In this document: positions 15,847 through 23,718 of the stretch, piece after piece | Numbering within the stretch: position 1 is the first letter of the stretch | Layout of the letters: the number at the start of each line of letters is the position of its first letter | The notes under the pieces: model-generated | Database searches by the model: none | What the model was told of the DNA's origin: nothing | The model's input: the letters and a program-made list of their open reading frames with translations, nothing else | Program-made: the position numbers and the translations under genes | Assembly: GCA_965215145.1 (NCBI GenBank) | Contig: OZ244038.1 | Location: 3,038,001-3,102,000 of the forward strand | Direction: 5' to 3' | DNA: 64,000 bases | Source: G965215145 sp965215145 | GTDB taxonomy: Bacteria > Bacteroidota > Rhodothermia > Rhodothermales > JANQRZ01

Positions 15847-17058
15847 CTAGACGACGGACTGTGTGCGGAGTTCACGGACGGCGCGGCGGCCGGCGCGGTC
15901 CGCCTCCTCCAGCGCCTCGAGCGACTCCGGCGGCGGGGCGTCGACGGTGTCGAGCGCGCGCTCGACGAGGCGCGGGATGTCGGTGAACGCGGCCTCCTCC
16001 TGCAAGAAGAGCGCCACGGCCTCCTCGTTGGCGGCGTTCAGGACGGCCGGCGCGGCGCCCCCGGCGGCCAGCGCTTCGAAGGCGAGCCGGAGGCACGGGA
16101 AGCGCTCGGTGTCCGGCTCCTCGAAGTCGAGCCGGGCGGTGGCGGCCCAGTCCATCCGGGGGTACGGGGCGGGCCAGCGCTCGGGGAAGGTGAGCGCGTA
16201 CTGGATCGGCACCCGCATGTCCGGCGCGCCGAGCTGCGCCTTCACCGAGCCGTCGCGGAAGGCGACGAGCGCGTGGACGATCGACTGCGGCTGCACGAGC
16301 ACGTCGATCCGCTCGGGCGCCACGTCGAAGAGCCACCGGGCCTCGATCACCTCCAGCCCCTTGTTCATCAGCGTCGCTGAGTCGATGGTGTTCTTGGCGC
16401 CCATGCTCCAGTTCGGGTGGCGGAGCGCCTCGGCGGGCGTGATCCGGTCGAACGTCTCGGCCGGGCGCGTGCGGAACGGCCCGCCGGAGGCCGTCAGCGT
16501 CAGGCGCTCCACGCTGCCCGGCGGCTCCCCGACGAGGCACTGGAAGACGGCGGAGTGCTCGCTGTCGATGGGGAGCACGGCCGTGTGCTGCTCCCGCGCG
16601 ACCCGCTCCACGAGCGGCCCGGCCACGACGAGCGTCTCCTTGTTAGCGAGGGCGACCTCCTTCCCCGCCCGGAGCGCCGCCAGCGTCGGCCGCAGCCCCG
16701 CGAACCCGACGATGGCGGCGACGACGGTGCCCGCCCCCTCCGCCGCCGCGGCCTCTTCGAGCCCTGCGTCCCCTGCTGCGACACGCACGTCGGTGTCGGC
16801 GAGCATCTCCCGCAGCCGCCCCGCTGCGCGCTCGTCGGCCAGCGCGGCGAGGTCGGGCCGGAACTCGCGGGCCTGCGCCGCCAGGGCCTCAGCGTCGGAG
16901 CCGGCGGCGAGGGCGCGGACGCGGAACCGCTCGGGGAAGAGGCGGACGACCTCCAGCGCCTGCGTCCCGATGGAGCCCGTGGACCCGAGGATCGAGAGGC
17001 CGAGGGGGGCGTCGACGGTCGGCGCGGCGCGGGTCGGGCGGTCGAGGCGGGGGAGCAT
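15847..17058 (-). CDS. dxr: 1-deoxy-D-xylulose-5-phosphate reductoisomerase
   Basis: NADPH-dependent enzyme of the MEP isoprenoid pathway that converts DXP to 2-C-methyl-D-erythritol 4-phosphate. LSILGSTGSIGTQALEVV (about residues 21-38) is the NADPH-binding loop. ALANKETLVVAG, PIDSEHSAVFQCL, LTASGGPFR, TIDSATLMNKGLEVIEARWLF and VAPERIDVLVQPQSIVHALVAFRDGS are the conserved catalytic blocks. It has 403 residues, close to the family norm. It supplies precursors for the polyprenyl chain made by UppS elsewhere in this window. A heptamer hairpin lies just upstream of the ATG at 17058. Confidence 0.95.
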   Translation of the reverse strand: MLPRLDRPTRAAPTVDAPLGLSILGSTGSIGTQALEVVRLFPERFRVRALAAGSDAEALAAQAREFRPDLAALADERAAGRLREMLADTDVRVAAGDAGLEEAAAAEGAGTVVAAIVGFAGLRPTLAALRAGKEVALANKETLVVAGPLVERVAREQHTAVLPIDSEHSAVFQCLVGEPPGSVERLTLTASGGPFRTRPAETFDRITPAEALRHPNWSMGAKNTIDSATLMNKGLEVIEARWLFDVAPERIDVLVQPQSIVHALVAFRDGSVKAQLGAPDMRVPIQYALTFPERWPAPYPRMDWAATARLDFEEPDTERFPCLRLAFEALAAGGAAPAVLNAANEEAVALFLQEEAAFTDIPRLVERALDTVDAPPPESLEALEEADRAGRRAVRELRTQSVV

Positions 17059-17063
17059 GTATG

Positions 17064-17153
17064 TTTGGTCCGTGGTCGCTCGTCGCTGGTCGCTCGCTTC
17101 GCAGGAGCGGCTTCACCGGTGACCCATGACCACGGACGAAGGACCAGCCACAA
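17064..17153. repeat. Heptamer-repeat hairpin between dxr and the TPR gene
   Basis: Heptamers GGTCCGT-GGTCGCT-CGTCGCT-GGTCGCT-CGCTTCG on one side and CATGACC-ACGGACG-AAGGACC on the other. The arms GTCCGTGGTC (17068-17077) and GACCACGGAC (17128-17137) are perfectly complementary. It occupies the divergent gap between dxr (start 17058) and the TPR gene (17202). A TATGTTTG, matching the Bacteroidota -7 consensus, lies just before it at 17060 on the plus strand. Confidence 0.65.
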
Positions 17154-17201
17154 CATCCCCGCAAGCTACTCGTTCCGCCCTCCCCCCGCAACGCACTCCC
17201 G

Positions 17202-19088
17202 ATGCGCCCTGTCCTCCTCCTCGCCGCCGTGCTCGCGCTAGCCGCCCCGGCCGCGGCGCAGCAGCCCCCGAGCCAGAACGGGTGGACGGTCGAGCGGGGG
17301 CCGACGGGGGACCGCGCGACCGCCAAGTTCCGCCTCGCCGACTCGTTCCTCCGCGCCGGCCAGACCGACCGCGCCATCGCGCTGCTCGAGGACCTCCTCG
17401 CCGAGGACCCCTCGTCGTACCCCGTCTTCGCCAAGCTGAAGGAGGCCTACGTCGCCGCGCGCCGGCCGGACGACGCCGTGCGGCTGGTCGAGGAGCGCAT
17501 GGCGAGCGCGGGCCGGACGCCGCCGCTCCTCGCCGAGCTCGGCAGCCTCCACGCCACCGCCGGGGACTTCGAGGCCGCCGATGCCACATGGCGCCAGGCC
17601 CTCGACGCCGCGCCGGACCGGGCGACGACGTACCGCACCGTCTCGGCGCTGATGGGGCAGGGGCGGTTCTGGGAGCGCGCCCGCGACGTGCTCCTCGAAG
17701 GCCGCGAGCGGCTCCGCCAGCCGGAGCTGTTCCGCGCCGAGCTCGCCGAGCTCCACGCCCGCCAGAACGCCTACGCCGAGGCGCTGACCGAGTGGGCCGC
17801 GATGCTCGCCGAGGGCCAGGCCGAGCTCTCGTTCGTGCAGGGCCGGGTCGGGCGGCTGCTGGAGGACGACGGCGCTGCCGAGGCGTTCGCCGACGCGCTC
17901 GACCGGCTCGTCCGCCAGGACCCGCTGGAGCTCCGGTACCGCCGCCTCGCCGCCTGGCTCGATGCTGAGCGGGGGGACTACGACGGCGCCCTCGCCCACG
18001 TCCGCGCCGTGGACCGGCTCGGGAAGGAGGCGGGGGAGTCGCTGTTCGCCTTCGCCGAGGCGGCCCTGAACGCCGGGGCGCTCGACGCCGCACTCCGCGC
18101 CTACGACCTCGTCCTCGAGACCCACCCCGAGGCGCCGACGGCGCCGCTGGCGCTGCTGTCGTCGGCGCTGCTCTACGAGCGGCGGGGCGAGCGGGCGGCG
18201 GAGCCGGTCTTCGCCGGCGGCGAGCGCGTGCCGGCGCCGAGCTACGACGAGGCCCTCGCCCGATACGGGCGGTTCCTGGAGAGTCATCCCCGCCACCGGA
18301 GCTACCCCCTCGCGTTACGGCGGCTGGCCGTGCTCCAGCAGCGGGTCTTCCACGACTACGCCGAGGCCGAGCGGCTCCTCGACGAGGTACTCACCCGCTT
18401 CCCCGCCGGCCCCGTCGCCGCGCAGGCCCGGCTCGACCTCGGGGAGGTGGCCCTCCTGCAGGGGGACTTGCCGCGCGCCCGCGCCGCCTACGCCCGCGTG
18501 GAAGAAGGGGAGCGGATCGGGGAGGCCGCCGAGCGCGCCCGCCTCGAGCTCGCCCGGCTCGACCTCTACGAGGGCAACTTCGACATGGCGCTGACCCGCG
18601 CCCGCGCGATGAACCAGAACACCGCCACCGACGTCGCCAACGACGCCATCGCGCTGAAGCTGCTTTTAGCTGAGGGGCAGGGGCCGGACTCCCTCTCGAC
18701 CCCGCTCCGCCGGTTCGCCGAGGCGGAGCTGCTCCACCGCCAGCGCCGCGACGCCGACGCCCTCGCCGCGCTCGACGACCTCCTCACGAGCTACGGCGGG
18801 CACGGCCTCGCCGCGCAGGCCCACGTCCTCCGCGCCGAGGTGCTCCGCGCGCTCGGCCGCCCCGAGGAGGCCCTCGCCGTGCTGGAGGCCGTCCCGCAGC
18901 AGTTCCCCGAGAGCCACCTCGCCGACCGCGCGCTGTTCGCCGCCGCCGAGCTCCGCGAGCGCGACCTCTCGGACCCCGAGGCCGCCCTCGCCGCCTACGC
19001 CGACCTCCTCGCCCGCTACCCCGGCTCGCTCCTCGCCCCCGAGGCCCGGACCCGCATCCGCCGGCTGCGCGGAGATGAGCAGTCATAA
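17202..19088 (+). CDS. Exported TPR-repeat protein, 628 aa
   Basis: Signal peptide MRPVLLLAAVLALAAPAAAQQ, then tandem tetratricopeptide repeats over almost the whole length, for example FRLADSFLRAGQTDRAIALLEDLLAEDPSSYPV, LGSLHATAGDFEAADATWRQALDAAPD, ARLDLGEVALLQGDLPRARAAYARV and LLTSYGGHGLAAQAHVLRAEVLRALGRPEEALAVLE. TPR solenoids bind other proteins. The C-terminal repeats (SHLADRALFAAAEL) resemble the BamD/YbgF-like outer-membrane tether proteins. Its partners are unknown. It is followed after 29 bases by a small lipoprotein gene. Confidence 0.85.
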   Translation: MRPVLLLAAVLALAAPAAAQQPPSQNGWTVERGPTGDRATAKFRLADSFLRAGQTDRAIALLEDLLAEDPSSYPVFAKLKEAYVAARRPDDAVRLVEERMASAGRTPPLLAELGSLHATAGDFEAADATWRQALDAAPDRATTYRTVSALMGQGRFWERARDVLLEGRERLRQPELFRAELAELHARQNAYAEALTEWAAMLAEGQAELSFVQGRVGRLLEDDGAAEAFADALDRLVRQDPLELRYRRLAAWLDAERGDYDGALAHVRAVDRLGKEAGESLFAFAEAALNAGALDAALRAYDLVLETHPEAPTAPLALLSSALLYERRGERAAEPVFAGGERVPAPSYDEALARYGRFLESHPRHRSYPLALRRLAVLQQRVFHDYAEAERLLDEVLTRFPAGPVAAQARLDLGEVALLQGDLPRARAAYARVEEGERIGEAAERARLELARLDLYEGNFDMALTRARAMNQNTATDVANDAIALKLLLAEGQGPDSLSTPLRRFAEAELLHRQRRDADALAALDDLLTSYGGHGLAAQAHVLRAEVLRALGRPEEALAVLEAVPQQFPESHLADRALFAAAELRERDLSDPEAALAAYADLLARYPGSLLAPEARTRIRRLRGDEQS

Positions 19089-19117
19089 ACCTTCGTCATC
19101 CGCCCTCCGGCCCTGCT

Positions 19118-19489
19118 ATGCGGATCATCCTCTTAGTCCCTCTCCTCCTGCTCACCGGCTGCGACGCCTGGTTCGGCACGTACTGCACGGCAGAGGCAGT
19201 GCCCGCCCTCGAGGTCGAGGTGCGCGACGCTGAGACAGACGCGTTCGTCGCCGGGGGCGCCACCGCCGTGGCCCGAGACGGTGCCTACGCCGATGCCCTC
19301 ATCGCCCACGGCGCTACGGGTGATGGCACGATCACCACCCTCGGCGGCGCTTACGAGCGCCCCGGCACCTACGTCGTCACCGTCGAGCACCCCGACTACC
19401 GGACGTGGCAGCGCGCGGGCGTCCGCGTGAGGGAGGACGAGTGCCACGTCGAGACCATCCGGCTTCGCGCAGACCTCCAACCGAACTGA
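19118..19489 (+). CDS. Small lipoprotein with carboxypeptidase-regulatory-like fold, 123 aa
   Basis: A lipoprotein signal peptide (MRIILLVPLLLLTGCDAWFG, lipobox LTGC at about residues 12-15) is followed by PALEVEVRDAETDAFVAGGATAVARDG and GTYVVTVEHPDYRTWQRAGVRVREDECHV. This is the pattern of a small beta-sandwich with the Y.V.V...GY layout of carboxypeptidase regulatory-like domains. The function is unknown. The following gene starts 1 base after the stop, suggesting one transcript. Confidence 0.75.
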   Translation: MRIILLVPLLLLTGCDAWFGTYCTAEAVPALEVEVRDAETDAFVAGGATAVARDGAYADALIAHGATGDGTITTLGGAYERPGTYVVTVEHPDYRTWQRAGVRVREDECHVETIRLRADLQPN

Positions 19490-19490
19490 A

Positions 19491-20750
19491 ATGCCCCGCC
19501 TCCTCCCTCTTCTCGTCCTCCTGCTCCTCCCCGTCCGGGCCGGCGCCCAGGATCTCCTCGTGCCGATGGACGAGGCGCAGACGGACCACCTCAAGGCTTA
19601 CGGCGCCGTCTACTGGGCGCTGGAGCGGGGGCTCAACGTGGACTGGCTGCTGAACTACCGCGGCGGCAGCTTCCTCGCCACCGCCGCGCTGGGGCTGGCC
19701 GACGAGCTCCGCGTGCGCGGCGTGAGCTTCGAGCCGGTCAGCGCGGCGCAGGCGGCGACCATCGTGGCGCAGGTCGAGAGCGAGGCCAGCAACACCAGCG
19801 TGGTCCGGCTGGAGAAGGCCCCTTCGATCGCCGTCTACGCCCCGAAGCAGAGCCTCCCGTGGGACGACGCCGTCACGCTCGCGCTGACCTACGCCGAGGT
19901 CCCCTACGAATTGGTCTACGACGCCGACGTGCTGGACGGCCGGCTCGGGGAGTTCGACTGGCTCCACCTCCACCACGAGGACTTCACCGGGCAGTATGGG
20001 AAGTTCTACGCCAGCTACCGCAACGCCGCGTGGTACCAGGAGCAGCAGCGCCAGGCCGAAGCCGCCGCCGACCAGTTCGGGTTCCCGACGGTGAGCCGGC
20101 TCAAGCTCGCCGTCGCCGAGGGCATCCGGGGGTACGTCGCCGGGGGCGGGTTCCTGTTCGCGATGTGCTCCGGGACCGACACGTTCGACATCGCGCTGGC
20201 GGCCCACGCCACCGACATCGTCCCCGCCGAGTTCGACGGCGACGGTGTGGCGCCCGACGCGGGGAGCAACCTCGACTTCGGGCGGACGCTGGCGTTCCGC
20301 GACTTCCGCCTCTCGTTCAACCCCATGGAGTACGAGCACTCCGACATCGACGTGGCGCCGCCACCGCAGATGCGGAACCCCGCCGTGGACTACTTCACGC
20401 TGTTCGACTTCTCGGCCAAGTGGGACCCCGTCCCGACCATGCTCACCCAGAACCACGTGGCGACGGTGAAGGGGTTCATGGGGCAGACGACGAACTTCCG
20501 CAAGGCCCGCGTCAAGCCCGGCGTCGTCGTGCTCGCCGAGGCGCCGGGGCGCGACGAGGTCCGCTACCTCTACGGCCCACTGGGCCGCGGCTTCTTCGCG
20601 TTCTACGGCGGCCACGACCCCGAGGACTACCAGCACTTCGTCGGGGACCCTCCGACCGACCTCGCGCTGCACCGGAACTCGCCGGGCTACCGGCTCATCC
20701 TGAACAACGTCCTCTTCCCCGCCGCCAAGAAGAAACCGCAGAAGACTTAG
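19491..20750 (+). CDS. Exported protein of the family often labelled asparagine synthetase B in Bacteroidota, 419 aa
   Basis: A signal peptide (MPRLLPLLVLLLLPVRAGA) precedes LLVPMDEAQTDHLKAYGAVYWALERGLNVDWLLNYRGGSFLA. The pieces IAVYAPKQSLPWDDAVTLALTYAEVPYELVYD, FDWLHLHHEDFTGQYGKFYASYR and GYVAGGGFLFAMCSGTDTFDIALAA suggest a class I glutamine-amidotransferase-like fold (Cys in FAMCSGTD as the possible nucleophile elbow). Homologues carry the automatic name asparagine synthetase B, but the N-terminal Cys and the PP-loop of AsnB are absent and the protein is exported, so that name is unlikely to be right. It is adjacent to the lipoprotein at 19118. Confidence 0.7.
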   Translation: MPRLLPLLVLLLLPVRAGAQDLLVPMDEAQTDHLKAYGAVYWALERGLNVDWLLNYRGGSFLATAALGLADELRVRGVSFEPVSAAQAATIVAQVESEASNTSVVRLEKAPSIAVYAPKQSLPWDDAVTLALTYAEVPYELVYDADVLDGRLGEFDWLHLHHEDFTGQYGKFYASYRNAAWYQEQQRQAEAAADQFGFPTVSRLKLAVAEGIRGYVAGGGFLFAMCSGTDTFDIALAAHATDIVPAEFDGDGVAPDAGSNLDFGRTLAFRDFRLSFNPMEYEHSDIDVAPPPQMRNPAVDYFTLFDFSAKWDPVPTMLTQNHVATVKGFMGQTTNFRKARVKPGVVVLAEAPGRDEVRYLYGPLGRGFFAFYGGHDPEDYQHFVGDPPTDLALHRNSPGYRLILNNVLFPAAKKKPQKT

Positions 20751-20758
20751 CCGCACCT

Positions 20759-20766
20759 TACCTTCC
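20759..20766 (+). promoter_or_regulatory. Promoter-like TAnnTTCC element
   Basis: TACCTTCC, 76 bases before the thioesterase ATG at 20842. Same family as the element at 53496. Confidence 0.3.
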
Positions 20767-20841
20767 CCGTGCCCCACCGCCGCCTCGTTTCTCGTATGTA
20801 CAGGGTGTAGCGCCCGCTCTCAAACGTCTGCCCCTAACCCC

Positions 20842-21363
20842 ATGCGCTCCAAGCCCCCCTCCGCGAGCTGCACCCGGACGACGGAGATCGTCCTCCCGAA
20901 CGACACCAACCCCCACGGCATCCTGATGGGGGGGCGCCTCCTCCACCTCATGGACATCTGCGGCGTGACGGCCGCCATGCGCCACTCGAACCGGCACTGC
21001 GTGACGGCGGCCGTGGACCACGTCTCGTTCGCCTCGGCCGTCCGGCTCGGCGAGGTGCTGACCATCGAGGCGCGGGTGACGCGGGCCTTCACGAGCTCGA
21101 TGGAGGTCGAGGTCACGGCGTGGGCCGAGGACACCCACCGAGGCGAGCAGCGCGAGTGCAACCGCGCCTTCTTCACCTTCGTCGCCGTGGACCAGAGCGG
21201 GCGCTCGATCCCCGTGCCCCATCTGGAGCCGGAGACGGAAGAGGAGCAGCACCGCTACGAGGCCGCCGGCTACCGCCGCGAGCTCCGGCTCTCGATGGGC
21301 GACTACGTCCCCGGCGACCCGGAGGACTTCTCCGCCGTCGCCGACGAGGCAACCGGCGCCTGA
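20842..21363 (+). CDS. Hotdog-fold acyl-CoA thioesterase (YciA/BFIT-like), 173 aa
   Basis: Hydrolyses acyl-CoA esters in the cytoplasm. EIVLPNDTNPHGILMGGRLLHLMDICGVTAAMRHS is the hotdog core, with the Asn/His-Gly catalytic turn (NPHG) and MGG. VTAAVDHVSFASAVRLGEVLTIEARVTRAFTSSMEVEVTAWAED follows exactly as in hexameric acyl-CoA thioesterases. The C-terminus (about residues 125-173) is a variable helical extension. It is followed after 4 bases by a small outer-membrane protein gene. The acyl chain preference cannot be read from the sequence. Confidence 0.9.
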   Translation: MRSKPPSASCTRTTEIVLPNDTNPHGILMGGRLLHLMDICGVTAAMRHSNRHCVTAAVDHVSFASAVRLGEVLTIEARVTRAFTSSMEVEVTAWAEDTHRGEQRECNRAFFTFVAVDQSGRSIPVPHLEPETEEEQHRYEAAGYRRELRLSMGDYVPGDPEDFSAVADEATGA

Positions 21364-21367
21364 CCCC

Positions 21368-21805
21368 ATGCGCAGCCTCCTCGTAGTCGGCCCCTTCGCA
21401 CTCGGCCTCCTGCTCGCCGCGCCGGCGCTCGCCCAGGAGCGCCCGCTCGGCGTCGGTGGGCAGGTGGGGACGCCGACGGGCGTCACCCTCCGCCTCGCCA
21501 CGGGCGCCCAGCGCTTCGACCTCGCCGCCGGCTGGGACCTCGCCGACGCGGACCTCTTCGTGCAGGGGCACCTCCTCCTCGACGAGCGCCCCCTCCCCGG
21601 TACCGACCTCCGCTGGTTCTACGGGCCGGGCCTCTTCCTGGGCAACGAGGGCGGTGAGGCCGCGCTTGGGTTCAGCTTCAACGTGGGGCTCGCGTACTTT
21701 ACCGGGCCCGTGGAGGTGTTCGGCCAGTTCACCCCGCGCCTCCGACTCCTCGCCGAGACCGACTTCGACCTCGGCGCCGCCGTCGGCCTCCGCTACTACC
21801 CGTAG
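21368..21805 (+). CDS. Small outer-membrane beta-barrel protein, 145 aa
   Basis: Signal peptide MRSLLVVGPFALGLLLAAPALA, then GVGGQVGTPTGVTLRLATGAQRFDLAAGWDLADADLFVQGHLLL and a terminal DLGAAVGLRYYP with alternating strand residues. This fits a compact barrel of about eight strands. Similar short barrels without known function are common in this phylum. It lies between the thioesterase and the B12-binding protein gene with gaps of 4 and 7 bases, so probably one operon. Confidence 0.72.
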   Translation: MRSLLVVGPFALGLLLAAPALAQERPLGVGGQVGTPTGVTLRLATGAQRFDLAAGWDLADADLFVQGHLLLDERPLPGTDLRWFYGPGLFLGNEGGEAALGFSFNVGLAYFTGPVEVFGQFTPRLRLLAETDFDLGAAVGLRYYP

Positions 21806-21812
21806 CCCCCCT

Positions 21813-22220
21813 ATGGACCGTCCGATCCGCGTGCTCATGGCGAAGGTCGGCCTCGACGGGCACGACCGCGGCGCGAAGGTGGTCGCAGCGGCCCTCCGCG
21901 ACGCCGGCATGGAGGTTGTCTACACCGGCCTCCGCAACACCGTCGAGCAGGTCGCCGAGGCGGCGCTGCAGGAGGACGTCGACGTCGTCGGCGTCTCGAT
22001 CCTCTCGGGCGCGCACCTCACCGTGCTCCGCAAGCTCGTCGAGCGCCTCCGCGCCGAGGGGCTGGGGGACGTGACGGTGATCGCCGGGGGGGTGATCCCG
22101 GACGGCGACATCCCCGCGCTCGAAGGGATGGGCGTGGGGCGGGTGTTCACGCCGGGGACGCCGCTGGCCGACATCGTAGCGTACCTTCGGGAGACGGTCT
22201 CCGCCGCGCGGGTCGAGTGA
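21813..22220 (+). CDS. Cobalamin-binding protein (methylmalonyl-CoA mutase C-terminal domain), 135 aa
   Basis: A stand-alone B12-binding domain like the small subunit (McmA2 type) of methylmalonyl-CoA or isobutyryl-CoA mutases. KVGLDGHDRGAKVVAAALRDAGMEVVYTGLRNTVEQ carries the DxHxxG cobalamin motif with its lower-ligand His. VVGVSILSGAHLTVLRKL and VIAGGVIPDGDIPALEGMGVGRVFTPGT complete the Rossmann-like fold. No large mutase subunit is in the window. It reads from ATG at 21813, 7 bases after the previous stop. The PduO-type adenosyltransferase at 58609 would supply its cofactor form. Confidence 0.93.
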   Translation: MDRPIRVLMAKVGLDGHDRGAKVVAAALRDAGMEVVYTGLRNTVEQVAEAALQEDVDVVGVSILSGAHLTVLRKLVERLRAEGLGDVTVIAGGVIPDGDIPALEGMGVGRVFTPGTPLADIVAYLRETVSAARVE

Positions 22221-22269
22221 CGCCGGGCGCCGGGGGCCGCTCCGTCTCGCCCTCCCCGCTGCCCTCCCC

Positions 22270-23202
22270 ATGCGTCCGCTCTACCACCGCGTCCTCATCA
22301 CCGGCGCCAACGGCCTCGTCGGCCAGGCGCTGGTCCGGCGGCTGAGCGCGGTGCCGGAGGTGGACCTCCTCGCGACGGGGCTCGACGCGAAGCCCCGGTT
22401 CCGCGGGGGCGCCGGCGGCTACGCCCCCCTCGACGTGACCGACGAGGAGGCGATGCGGCGGGTCTTCGTGGACTTCGCGCCGACGGCCGTCATCCACTGC
22501 GCCGCGCTCTCGCGGGTCGAGCAGTGCGAGGCCGAGCGCGAGCGGTGCTGGGCGGCGAACGTGGACGCGACGGCCCACCTCGCCCGGCTCTGCGCCGCCC
22601 ACGGCGCCCGCCTCGTCCTCCTCTCGACGGACTTCATCTTCGACGGCTCCGCCGGGCCCTACGACGAGCGCGCCCGTCCGAACCCCATCAACTTCTACGG
22701 GCGCTCGAAGCTCGCCGCCGAGAACGCCGTCCGCGCCGACGGCCCCCGGCGCTGGACCGTCGTCCGCACCACGCTCGGGTTCGGGGTGGCCGAGGGGCTC
22801 CGGCGCGGCAACATCGGGACGTTCCTCGTCGAGCGGCTCTCGGCCGGCGAGCCCGTCCGCGTCGCCGAGGACCAGGTCCGCACGCCGACCTACGTGCCCG
22901 ACCTCGCCGACGGCGTGGCGCAGGCGGTGCTCCAAGGACGGGACGGCGTCTACCACCTCGCCGGCCGGGAGCTCCTCCCCGTGACGGCCTTCGCCCACCG
23001 CCTCGCCGAGCGGCTCGACCTCGACCCCGGCCTCGTCATCCCCACGACGACGGCGGCGCTCCACCCCGGCGCCCCGCGCCCGCTCCAGAGCGGCCTGCTG
23101 ATCCTCAAGGCCGAGACCGAGCTCGGCTTCAAGCCGCGCCCGCTCGACGCGGCGCTCGACGACTTCGGCCGCCGCCTCGGCCTCGCCGTCCCGGCGCGGT
23201 AA
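22270..23202 (+). CDS. RmlD-like sugar-nucleotide reductase (extended SDR), 310 aa
   Basis: VLITGANGLVGQALVRRL is the NAD(P)-binding GxxGxxG loop. VIHCAALSRVEQCEAERERCWAANV, LLSTDFIFDGSAGPYDERARPNPINFYGRSKLAAE (catalytic YxxxK) and RTPTYVPDLADGVAQAVL follow the RmlD/dTDP-4-dehydrorhamnose reductase order. The substrate could be dTDP-rhamnose or another nucleotide sugar. The sugar-phosphate nucleotidyltransferase at 59246 is unlinked. It converges with a META lipoprotein gene, leaving only 11 bases between the stop codons. Confidence 0.85.
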   Translation: MRPLYHRVLITGANGLVGQALVRRLSAVPEVDLLATGLDAKPRFRGGAGGYAPLDVTDEEAMRRVFVDFAPTAVIHCAALSRVEQCEAERERCWAANVDATAHLARLCAAHGARLVLLSTDFIFDGSAGPYDERARPNPINFYGRSKLAAENAVRADGPRRWTVVRTTLGFGVAEGLRRGNIGTFLVERLSAGEPVRVAEDQVRTPTYVPDLADGVAQAVLQGRDGVYHLAGRELLPVTAFAHRLAERLDLDPGLVIPTTTAALHPGAPRPLQSGLLILKAETELGFKPRPLDAALDDFGRRLGLAVPAR

Positions 23203-23213
23203 CGCCCCCTGCG

Positions 23214-23597
23214 TTAGCCGTCGAACCGGCTGAAGGTGAGGCTATCGCCGGGGGTTCGCAACACGAGGCGATCCCCCTCGCGGGTGAACGGGACGGGCAC
23301 GCCGCCGAGGGCCGCCCCGAGGTCGAGGCCCGGGCAGGCCATGCGCGTGCAGCCGAGCTGGAACGAGAGGGTGTCGGCCGCCACCGCGTAGAGCCCCTGG
23401 CACCCGTTGCAGGAGACGACGCGCACCGTCTGGTCCGGCCCGAACCAGAGGCCGTGCTCGCGTGGCTCCGCGCCCACGTCGCGCCCCTCCGCAGCGACGA
23501 GGCGCCACGTGGTCTCTTCGAGCGACGTCCCAGAGCGCTCGCTCGCACAGCCGACGGCGGCGACGAGCAACGAGGCGATGAGGAGGCGGAGGAGCAT
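23214..23597 (-). CDS. META (HslJ-like) domain lipoprotein, 127 aa
   Basis: Lipoprotein signal MLLRLLIASLLVAAVGC with the lipobox Cys at residue 17. Then LEETTWRLVAAEGRDVG, LWFGPDQTVRVVSCNGCQGLYAVAADTLSF and GCTRMACPGLDLGAALGGVPVPFTREGDRLVLRTPGDSLTFSRF, the layout of META domains (HslJ and related). It has extra Cys pairs (CNGC, C...C) that could form disulphides. The longer frame upstream runs into the serS promoter region and is not credible; the ATG at 23597 fits the lipobox. Confidence 0.82.
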   Translation of the reverse strand: MLLRLLIASLLVAAVGCASERSGTSLEETTWRLVAAEGRDVGAEPREHGLWFGPDQTVRVVSCNGCQGLYAVAADTLSFQLGCTRMACPGLDLGAALGGVPVPFTREGDRLVLRTPGDSLTFSRFDG

Positions 23598-23619
23598 GAC
23601 GGAGCACGACGGTTCTGGG

Positions 23620-23627
23620 GCAAGATA
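23620..23627 (-). promoter_or_regulatory. Promoter-like TATCTTGC element for the META lipoprotein
   Basis: TATCTTGC on the minus strand, 22 bases before the ATG at 23597. It is back to back with the serS element at 23685. The same TATCTTGCCCC string occurs before the small gene at 63515. Confidence 0.45.
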
Positions 23628-23684
23628 GCGTGAACACCACGCACCGCTCCGGGCCACGATCGGACGCCGCTCCGACCCCCACGG

Positions 23685-23692
23685 TAGCTTCC
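23685..23692 (+). promoter_or_regulatory. Promoter-like TAGCTTCC element for serS
   Basis: TAGCTTCC lies 26 bases before the serS ATG and is divergent from the element at 23620. GGTAGCTTC recurs before the gene at 63746. Confidence 0.45.
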
Positions 23693-23718
23693 GCTCCTCC
23701 CCCACCCGCCCCCCTCCG

